From Erysipelotrichaceae bacterium (GTDB lineage: Bacteria; Bacillota_I; Bacilli_A; Erysipelotrichales; Erysipelotrichaceae): DNA of 6,748 nucleotides. The position numbers and the translations under genes are program-made. The notes under the pieces were generated by a model. The model did not search any database and had not been told where the DNA came from. It saw only the letters and a program-made list of their open reading frames with translations. Positions within the stretch are counted from its first letter, which is position 1. Each line of letters opens with the position of its first letter. Shown here in pieces: positions 1 to 5,589 of this stretch. Location of the stretch: assembly GCA_017419065.1 (NCBI GenBank), contig JAFOMB010000058.1, positions 1-6,748 on the forward strand, in the 5' to 3' direction.

Positions 1-1
1 G

Positions 2-493
2 GTCCGCTTCCTGCAGGACACCTATGGTCTGGCCATGACGAATGAGGACACCTTCATCGGCGGCTTCTCCATGGGAGGCTTCGGTGCCTTACATACCGGC
101 TTTGCGTATCCGGAGACCTTCGGAGGCGTCATGGCCCTGTCCTCGGCTCTTATCATCCACCAGCTCAAGAATATGAGTCCGAAGATGCAGAATCCGATGG
201 CCAACTACGAATACTACGTCGATACCTTCGGGGACCTCTCCAAGGCGGAAAAGAGCGATCACAATCCGGAAGTCCTCTTTAAGAGAAACAAGCGGAAGGG
301 CATCGCCAATCCGAAGGTATACATGGCCTGCGGAACCGAGGACTTCCTGATTGAACCGAACCATGAGATGAGAGACTTCTTAAAGAAACAGAAGGCCGAA
401 CTCAAATACGAAGAAGGACCGGGCATGCACAACTGGGACTTCTGGACACCGTATACCTATAAGGGAATCGAATATCTGTTAGAGGAAAAATAA
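2..493 (+). CDS. Tributyrin-esterase-like alpha/beta hydrolase (5' partial)
   Basis: This is the C-terminal part of a serine esterase; the reading frame is open to the window start, so the N-terminus is missing. 163 residues are visible. The nucleophile elbow is GFSMGG, with Ser at visible residue 23 (codon 68-70). The likely acid is Asp 114 in the CGTEDFLIEPN segment, and the likely base is His 143 in GMHNWDFW. This order and the H-x-W-x-x-W ending are typical of the EstA / S-formylglutathione-hydrolase-like 'putative esterase' family, which hydrolyses short-chain acyl esters. Family members are usually around 250-280 residues, so roughly 90-110 residues and the oxyanion-hole strand lie upstream of the window. 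The next gene begins 15 bases after the stop with its own ribosome binding site, so the two are probably co-transcribed. The catalytic class is well supported; the natural substrate is unknown. Confidence 0.9.
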   Translation, partial: VRFLQDTYGLAMTNEDTFIGGFSMGGFGALHTGFAYPETFGGVMALSSALIIHQLKNMSPKMQNPMANYEYYVDTFGDLSKAEKSDHNPEVLFKRNKRKGIANPKVYMACGTEDFLIEPNHEMRDFLKKQKAELKYEEGPGMHNWDFWTPYTYKGIEYLLEEK

Positions 494-508
494 GGGAGGA
501 AACATACC

Positions 509-2104
509 ATGAGCGATTTTGAAAACGCAAAAGTACTCGTCAAACAGGGCTGGCTGCAGGGCTACACTGACGGCCATGTCAAAGTCTATAAGGGCATCCC
601 GTATGCCGCTCCGCCGGTCGGTGAAAGACGTTTCGCTCATCCGCAGGATCCGGAGAGATGGAGAGGAGTCCGCAAGGCTACCCAGTACTCCGCAGCTGCC
701 GTTCAGCACGTCATGGAGATCGCCGATATGCCGGCCAATGTTCACGGCGTCCCGCAGTTCCTGGCTCCTTCCCAGTATGAGGAAGACTGTCTCTATCTGA
801 ATGTCTGGACACCGGCAAAGACAGCGGAAGACAAACTTCCGGTCTTCATCTGGATACACGGCGGCGGCATGGTCGCAGGAAGCGGCTGTGAAGTCGTCTG
901 CGACGGTATCGGCTTCGCCAAGAGGAAAGACATCGTCGTCGTCACGATCAACTACCGTTTAGGTTTCTTCGGTTTCTTTGCGCATCCGGAACTCACGGCA
1001 GAGGCCGGAGGTACTTCCGGAAACTATGCCCTCTATGATATGAGAAAGGCCTGCCTCTGGGTCAAGGGAAACATCGCAGCCTTCGGCGGCGATCCGGACA
1101 GGATCACCGTGGCGGGACAGTCCGGCGGTGCTGCCGGAACCGGTGCCTTACACGCTTCTCCTTTGATGAAAGGCATCATCCAGAGAGTTTCCATCGAATC
1201 CGGTCCGATCTACTGGGGCTTCATGCAGCCGGGACCGAGAAAGAGAATGGAAGACCTCGGTGTCGAATACATGAACTACATCGGCGTCAAGGACATCGCG
1301 GAATTACGCCGTAAAGACGCCTGGGAACTCTTCGACAAGTACGAGGAATTCCAGAGATCCAAGGGCATCGGTCCGATGGGCTTCGGCTTCTCCTTCTGTG
1401 TGGATGGAGAATTCCTTCCGAAACCGTATTCCGAGATCATGGACAACGGCGAATTCAATGACTTCGATGTCCTGATGGGTTCCTGTGCCCAGGAATTCCC
1501 GGCTGTCAGAGCGGACGACTACTCCGTTGAGAAGTTCCATCAGTACCTGGAAGAAGCCTTCCCGGACAACGTCGAGAATATGAAGAGATGGTATCCGGCT
1601 TCCAACAATATCGAAGCTGCCAAGCAGGCATCCACGATCGCCAGTGACATCATGCTGCTGGGATCCGCGAAGCTCGGCGAACTGGCTCATAAATATAACA
1701 GAAATGCCTATATCTGGCTGATGTCCAAGGAAAACGAGACCGAGAGAGGTCATAACGACGGTTCCCCGCACTGTGCGGAGATGCCGTATGTCTTCGGCAG
1801 AGTCAATACCGGCGAGAGAAATCCGTTCTTCCCATATCACTGGGTCGGTGCGGACTATGACTTCATGGAACTCATCCAGGGCTACTGGTATACCTTTGCG
1901 GCTACCGGTGATCCAAACGGCGACCAGAGACCGGTATGGAAGAAATACGAAGACAAGTTCGACATCATCAATCTGAACAATCATTCCGATATGATGTCAA
2001 AAGAACAGCAGGAGAAGTATCACTACTTCTATGAAAAACTCCAGAACAACAACTTCGTCGTCTCCCTCTTCGGACCGGCTAAGTTCACGCCGAAACATGA
2101 CTAA
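509..2104 (+). CDS. Type-B carboxylesterase (para-nitrobenzyl-esterase family)
   Basis: A complete 531-residue carboxylesterase, the usual length for bacterial members, which hydrolyse carboxylic esters through a Ser-Glu-His triad. Visible in order are GIPYAAPPVGERRF (29-42), the family signature EDCLYLNVW (92-100), the oxyanion-hole loop HGGG (117-120), GGDPDRITVAGQSGG with nucleophile Ser205 (193-207), probable acid Glu329 in GSCAQEF, and probable base His421 in SPHCAEMPYVFG. A TGDPNG motif (466-471) marks the C-terminal helix region. The elbow reads GQSGGA rather than the usual G[EQ]SAGG, and the acid loop lacks the common DE pair. No signal peptide or membrane segment is seen, so a cytoplasmic enzyme is inferred. 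The start is fixed by GGGAGGA at 494-500, nine bases upstream of the ATG. It lies second in the operon, and its stop overlaps the DUF3237 start. The substrate cannot be told from the sequence. Confidence 0.95.
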   Translation: MSDFENAKVLVKQGWLQGYTDGHVKVYKGIPYAAPPVGERRFAHPQDPERWRGVRKATQYSAAAVQHVMEIADMPANVHGVPQFLAPSQYEEDCLYLNVWTPAKTAEDKLPVFIWIHGGGMVAGSGCEVVCDGIGFAKRKDIVVVTINYRLGFFGFFAHPELTAEAGGTSGNYALYDMRKACLWVKGNIAAFGGDPDRITVAGQSGGAAGTGALHASPLMKGIIQRVSIESGPIYWGFMQPGPRKRMEDLGVEYMNYIGVKDIAELRRKDAWELFDKYEEFQRSKGIGPMGFGFSFCVDGEFLPKPYSEIMDNGEFNDFDVLMGSCAQEFPAVRADDYSVEKFHQYLEEAFPDNVENMKRWYPASNNIEAAKQASTIASDIMLLGSAKLGELAHKYNRNAYIWLMSKENETERGHNDGSPHCAEMPYVFGRVNTGERNPFFPYHWVGADYDFMELIQGYWYTFAATGDPNGDQRPVWKKYEDKFDIINLNNHSDMMSKEQQEKYHYFYEKLQNNNFVVSLFGPAKFTPKHD

Positions 2105-2510
2105 GAAAGCATTACTGGAAGTCCGGGTCGATATGAACGGCCCGGGTTTCCGTATGGAAACAGATAGAGGAGAGATCTCCATGATCCCCTTCTCCGGGAT
2201 CGTCCAGGGAGAACTCTTCCATGGCATCGTAGAACCATGGGGTGTCGATACACAAAGAGTTGATCATGCCGGGATAAGGCATCTCTCTGCCCGCTATGTA
2301 CTCACCGGGAAAGATAGAGACGGCCAGGACTGCCACATCTTCGTGGAGAACAGCGTCGATATGCCAAACATCCCTTCCCCTTCCTTTAAGAGCGTTCCTG
2401 TCTTCTATACCGACAGTAAGCTCTTAGCTCCTATCCTTCACAGAGACGCCTTCTATGGAGAGGGAAATGTGGAAGACGGAAAACTCTGGATCCGGTTCTA
2501 TGAAGTATAA
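2097..2510 (+). CDS. DUF3237 (UPF0311-like) family protein
   Basis: A 137-residue protein recognised by pattern as DUF3237, a small beta-rich family without an established biochemical role. The family layout is visible: an opening strand (about 5-12), the G-x-v-x-G-x-l-x-G segment SGIVQGELFHGIVEPWGVD (33-51), then the core strand pair ARYVLTGKDRDGQDCHIFVENS (65-86), in which a tyrosine strand runs into a DG turn and an 'I-x-V-x-N' strand, and a closing strand WIRFYEV (131-137). The chosen ATG overlaps the end of the carboxylesterase gene by eight bases (ATGACTAA). No clear ribosome binding site precedes it, which suggests translational coupling. An in-frame ATG further upstream (2031) is rejected because it would bury 22 non-family residues in the esterase gene. 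A later ATG (2133) would remove the first strand. The tight overlap implies equal expression with the esterase and perhaps a shared substrate; that is inference. Confidence 0.82.
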   Translation: MTKKALLEVRVDMNGPGFRMETDRGEISMIPFSGIVQGELFHGIVEPWGVDTQRVDHAGIRHLSARYVLTGKDRDGQDCHIFVENSVDMPNIPSPSFKSVPVFYTDSKLLAPILHRDAFYGEGNVEDGKLWIRFYEV

Positions 2511-2521
2511 AGGAGATCATT

Positions 2522-3334
2522 ATGACAATTCAGGAAATACTCGATAAGATACACGCCTATCACCCCGATCTGGGGGATGCCCGCACCTGCGATGTCGTCG
2601 TAGGTGCTGACCCGAACAGAGAGTGCACGGGGATCCTCATCTCCATCGCACCGACTGTCCCGGTCATCAAAAAGGCCATTGAGGTCGGTGCCAACTTCAT
2701 CTTCGTTCATGAACCGACCTTCTGGAGCGGCTATGACGATGAATGCGAATGGCTTGAAGGAAATGATGTCTATGAAGAAAAGAAAGCTCTTCTCATAGAC
2801 AACGGCATCACCGTCTTCCGTGACCATGACCACATGCACGCGCACAGACCGGATGGCATCTTCCACTACATGATGAAGAACCTGGGCTGGCTTGAATATG
2901 CGGTCCCGGGGAAGAGAGGTTTTGAAGTCGTCCTGCCTCCGACAAAGCTGATCAACCTCATCCATCACATCAAGAATGTCATGGGGCTCGAACACATCCG
3001 CTATATCGGAAACCCGGAAGCCATCGTATCGAAGATCGGCTTCTGCGGTCACTTATTACCGGGTGCCCATTCCAACTGGTCCAACAACGATCAGGTTGCG
3101 GCAAGCTGGGACTATGATGTCGTCATACCTGGTGAGACTGTCGACTGGACTGTTCCTCTCTATTTCCGTGATGCGGCAGACCTCGGCAGAACAAAGGCCA
3201 TGATCGTACCGGGACACTTCGTCCAGGAAGAAGCCGGTATGGCCTTAGCAGAAGAATGGCTGAGACCGGTCGTAGGAGATGATGATCTTCCGATCACTTT
3301 CTTCCCTGCCGGAGATATGTGGAAGTACGAATAA
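2522..3334 (+). CDS. NIF3-like / DUF34 putative dinuclear metal protein
   Basis: A 270-residue protein matching the NIF3 (DUF34, 'GTP cyclohydrolase I type 2 homologue') family, whose members form hexamers with a two-metal site and whose reaction is mostly unproven. The N-terminal half carries GANFIFVHEPTFW (56-68), equivalent to the family's 'D-x-I-x-x-H-H-P' motif, then a His-rich stretch HDHMHAHRPDG (102-112) at the place of the second metal motif. The C-terminal half carries PGHFVQEEAGM (230-240), equivalent to the closing GH...E metal motif, with H232 and E236 as likely ligands. The usual HH pair reads H63-E64 here. It lacks the extra middle domain of the roughly 370-residue Bacillus-type members. 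An AGGAG at 2511-2515, six bases before the ATG and eleven bases or fewer after the DUF3237 stop, fixes the start and places it last in the operon. The family call is firm; the function is not. Confidence 0.85.
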   Translation: MTIQEILDKIHAYHPDLGDARTCDVVVGADPNRECTGILISIAPTVPVIKKAIEVGANFIFVHEPTFWSGYDDECEWLEGNDVYEEKKALLIDNGITVFRDHDHMHAHRPDGIFHYMMKNLGWLEYAVPGKRGFEVVLPPTKLINLIHHIKNVMGLEHIRYIGNPEAIVSKIGFCGHLLPGAHSNWSNNDQVAASWDYDVVIPGETVDWTVPLYFRDAADLGRTKAMIVPGHFVQEEAGMALAEEWLRPVVGDDDLPITFFPAGDMWKYE

Positions 3335-3356
3335 TCTGTCTATCATCGATCATTGA

Positions 3357-3382
3357 AAAAGGCTGTTGAAGAACAGCCTTTT
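3357..3382. terminator. Bidirectional intrinsic terminator
   Basis: A perfect 11-bp inverted repeat (AAAAGGCTGTT / AACAGCCTTTT) encloses a GAAG tetraloop. On the plus strand it is followed by a broken T-tract (TTTTGATTTTCTTT) 22 bases after the NIF3-like gene stop. On the minus strand the upstream A-run becomes TTTTTC and lies 27 bases after the stop of the convergent repeat-protein gene. It should therefore end both transcripts. Confidence 0.88.
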
Positions 3383-3408
3383 GATTTTCTTTCTGAATAA
3401 TAACTTTC

Positions 3409-3744
3409 TTACAGTACAGCGATCACTGCCATCAGCATTTCCCGGGACAGGTAGCCGTCTACCACATAAGCCCAGGTCCCGTCTGCGTTATTGATACGGT
3501 CTTTGCTGATCCGGTATACCCATCTTCCCTGCGCGTCTTTTACGATATCCCCGTCAAAGCGCAGATACCATAGTCCATCCGCATACTTGATGAGATCCCT
3601 GTCGATATAATACTGCCGTTTTCCATAGGCATCGTATACAGTGTTTCCTTCAAGCCGGTACAGACATCTTCCATAGGCATCATTGATCCTGTTCCCATCG
3701 ACCGTGAGATACCGGGTCCCGTCTTTTCTGTTGATTCTGGTCAT
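3409..3744 (-). CDS. Small 16-residue tandem-repeat protein, function unknown
   Basis: A 111-residue protein. After Met-Thr, residues 3-98 divide without gaps into six 16-residue repeats, each with a Gly at repeat position 7 and mostly with a Tyr or Leu at positions 10-11. The approximate pattern is [R/L/T/I]-[IV]-x-[DN]-A-x-G-x-x-x-Y-x-[hydrophobic]-[DE]-G-[ND]. The last 13 residues (LSREMLMAVIAVL) break the pattern and form a short hydrophobic, probably helical, tail. The alternating turn-strand spacing suggests a small repeated beta-hairpin or 'beta-flower' fold, and similar bacterial repeat proteins are known, but I cannot name a function. The start is supported by GAGGAG (minus strand, 3756-3751) six bases upstream of the ATG. 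It is transcribed alone, convergent with the esterase operon and divergent from the 558-residue hydrolase. No signal peptide is visible. Confidence 0.8.
   Translation of the reverse strand: MTRINRKDGTRYLTVDGNRINDAYGRCLYRLEGNTVYDAYGKRQYYIDRDLIKYADGLWYLRFDGDIVKDAQGRWVYRISKDRINNADGTWAYVVDGYLSREMLMAVIAVL
3451..3738 (-). repeat. Six tandem 48-bp coding repeats
   Basis: Six in-frame 48-base units encode the 16-residue repeats of the small repeat protein. The protein pattern is clear, while the DNA has diverged except for some islands. For example, TTCCATAGGCATC occurs at 3621-3633 and again at 3669-3681, exactly 48 bases apart. This points to origin by tandem duplication of a single unit followed by drift, with the two central-upstream units most recently related or homogenised. 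Confidence 0.85.
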
Positions 3745-3878
3745 ATGTCACTCCTCATCATCATTTTACTGTAATTATCGGGGAAAGATTCATTTTCAAA
3801 AGAATTCTGTTCCTATTCAAATGCCCTGTCTCTTTCTCTTTCCTACAATGAAGTTAGAAAAACACAGGGAGGTATCCT
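3745..3878. promoter_or_regulatory. Divergent intergenic region, probable promoters for both flanking genes
   Basis: This 134-bp AT-richer gap lies between two divergently transcribed genes, so it should hold both promoters. For the plus-strand hydrolase, TACAAT at 3844-3849 is a good -10 candidate about 30 bases before the start codon, but no good -35 lies 16-18 bases upstream. For the minus-strand repeat protein, TTGAAA (minus strand, 3799-3794) and GATAAT (3779-3774) resemble -35 and -10 boxes, but the 14-base spacing is short. AGGGAGG at 3866-3872 is the ribosome binding site of the plus-strand gene. No operator-like palindrome or riboswitch was recognised. Confidence 0.35.
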
Positions 3879-5555
3879 ATGTCTGCGATCAGAACTGTCC
3901 ATACAGAAGAAGTCTCTACCGGAGGCTTTATCACATCTCTTTTTATCGACCAGAATGAAGTCCTCGTCTATCAGCCGAAGGACATCATGGAATCCGATAT
4001 CATCAACCACGGCTATTCCGCTCCTTTACTGCTGGTATTCGGAGAAGGAAAGTTCGCGAAGGAAGAAGCTGTGAACTATGCCGAAGAGACAAAGCTCGCC
4101 TTCATCGCTCAGGAAAACGGCAGCAGTGTCGTCTTCATCAATCCAAAAGATTCCTGGGATCAGGAAGAGGAAGGCGTCTATGAAAGAGTCTTAGGCAAAT
4201 GCAAGATCTCGCAATGGGGATTCTCGCATGGCATCCTCTATGACGAAAAGGTCGCCCACAACCAGTTTGAAGAGATGGCCATGAAGAGACCGGGTTTCGA
4301 TCCAATACCGGAATACTTTATCTTCGCCTCTCCTGTCGCGACCTATGTCTACGCAAAGGGAAAGGGTGCCGATTACTTCGCCAAGTATTATCTGAAGGAA
4401 GTCACCGGAAAGAACTCCATGGGAGACCTCGGTTTCGCGGATATCACGATGACCGCTGTCACTTTGGAAGAACTCTCCATTGTCCCTGCAGTCTCCTGCG
4501 AAGATGTCTCCATCGTCTCTGTCCATAACAGGGAAGAGATCAATGACACATTAAAAGCTTCAAACAATCGTGTCGCTGTCTGTGAAACGTTGGATGTGGT
4601 GGCACAGTATGATGCCTATATCGGCGACTATAAGAGATGGGCCGGAAAGATCCGCAAGTCAGTCAACTACCGCAAGGAAGGTATCATCATGAAACCGCAG
4701 AGACTCATGGTAACAGTCTCTGATGACAATCACTTCAACGTCTCCCGTCCGAAACACGAAGCCGGCTATGTCCTCTTCTATGACAGAGACCTCGATGTGA
4801 AAGATAAGGAGAATCCGGTACCGTTGCTGTTATGCTTCCACGGAGGCGGCGATACCGCGATCGCTACCGCCATCATCGGCCAGTGGCCGGAGATCGCCAA
4901 GGAGAACGGCTTCATCCTCTGTGCCGTTGAGATGCACCTGCAGGTCACTGCTACCGAGACATTAGAGATCGTCCGTCATCTTGAAGAAGAATACGCGATC
5001 GACAAGACGAGGATCTATGCGACAGGCTTCTCCATGGGCGGCATCAAGTCCTGGGACTTCTATCAGGAATATCCGGAACTCTTTGCGGGAGTCGCTCCGA
5101 TGGATGCGACGGTCGATGTCGGAGAGAATACCCAGTTCTCCAAGGCCCGGAGAGTCAATGAAGATGTCCTTCTTCCGGTCTTCTATAACGGCGGGGAAGA
5201 ATCTCCTCTGGCAGAGACACCAAATCAGGAAGTCAAATGTCTCAATAGGATCGCCCATACCTTCCGTGTCAACAGAGTCGCAAAACCATACGATATCCGC
5301 TTCGAAGAGAAAGAAAACTGGGAAGATAAGATCTACGGCGTCTCCGGAGACGAGAATGAAGTCCTCCACGATCCGGACTTCCCGGAAAGTGAGACAAGAG
5401 TCCGCTATTATCGAAGCGAAGACGGCAATATCTACACCGCCCTCTGTTCTATCTCCCATCACAAACATGAGATCCGTCCGTTCACCTGCCGTCTGGCCTG
5501 GAAGTTCATCAGTCAGTTCCGCAGGAAAGACGGAAAGATCGAAATCGTCCAATAG
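3879..5555 (+). CDS. Two-domain alpha/beta hydrolase, PHB-depolymerase/feruloyl-esterase-like C-terminal half
   Basis: A 558-residue protein. The C-terminal half (about 275-558) is a recognisable esterase of the polyhydroxybutyrate-depolymerase / feruloyl-esterase-like group: PLLLCFHGGG (315-324) is the oxyanion strand and loop, followed by the nucleophile elbow ATGFSMGG with Ser385 (381-388). FYNGGEES (435-442) sits where the acid is expected, and SISHHKHE (524-531) holds the likely catalytic His. The N-terminal half (about 20-265) also looks like a hydrolase core: a strand SAPLLLVFGEG (47-57), a segment INPKDSW (87-93), and YVYAKGKGADYF (156-167) at an elbow-like position, but without a Ser. 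It may be a degenerate partner domain. No signal peptide is present, unlike secreted PHB depolymerases, so an intracellular role on small esters is more likely. The start is fixed by AGGGAGG six bases upstream. The gene is monocistronic and ends at a hairpin shared with the convergent carboxylesterase. Confidence 0.85.
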   Translation: MSAIRTVHTEEVSTGGFITSLFIDQNEVLVYQPKDIMESDIINHGYSAPLLLVFGEGKFAKEEAVNYAEETKLAFIAQENGSSVVFINPKDSWDQEEEGVYERVLGKCKISQWGFSHGILYDEKVAHNQFEEMAMKRPGFDPIPEYFIFASPVATYVYAKGKGADYFAKYYLKEVTGKNSMGDLGFADITMTAVTLEELSIVPAVSCEDVSIVSVHNREEINDTLKASNNRVAVCETLDVVAQYDAYIGDYKRWAGKIRKSVNYRKEGIIMKPQRLMVTVSDDNHFNVSRPKHEAGYVLFYDRDLDVKDKENPVPLLLCFHGGGDTAIATAIIGQWPEIAKENGFILCAVEMHLQVTATETLEIVRHLEEEYAIDKTRIYATGFSMGGIKSWDFYQEYPELFAGVAPMDATVDVGENTQFSKARRVNEDVLLPVFYNGGEESPLAETPNQEVKCLNRIAHTFRVNRVAKPYDIRFEEKENWEDKIYGVSGDENEVLHDPDFPESETRVRYYRSEDGNIYTALCSISHHKHEIRPFTCRLAWKFISQFRRKDGKIEIVQ

Positions 5556-5560
5556 TAAAG

Positions 5561-5583
5561 AAAGAACCTCATCGAGGTTCTTT
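5561..5583. terminator. Bidirectional intrinsic terminator
   Basis: A perfect 10-bp inverted repeat (AAAGAACCTC / GAGGTTCTTT) has a three-base ATC loop and is followed on the plus strand by TTTTTC running from the stem's end. It starts six bases after the stop of the 558-residue hydrolase and lies just seven bases beyond the stop of the convergent carboxylesterase. The A-rich 5' flank gives a weaker, interrupted T-tract (TTTCTTTAC) on the minus strand, so it probably serves both genes. Confidence 0.87.
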
Positions 5584-5589
5584 TTCTCA

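Noticed and set aside
1304..1984. Long minus-strand open frame opposite the carboxylesterase (226 residues)
   Set aside because: It lies fully inside a clear esterase gene, shows no family motif, and arises from the codon bias of the opposite strand.
2498..3052. Minus-strand open frame opposite the NIF3-like gene (184 residues)
   Set aside because: The plus-strand frame has a ribosome binding site and family motifs; the antisense product has neither.
3683..3958. Plus-strand open frame across the divergent intergenic region (91 residues)
   Set aside because: It overlaps two better supported genes, lacks a ribosome binding site and has no domain signal.
4962..5552. Minus-strand open frame opposite the 558-residue hydrolase (196 residues)
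   Set aside because: It covers the catalytic half of a motif-rich gene on the other strand and has no recognisable domain.
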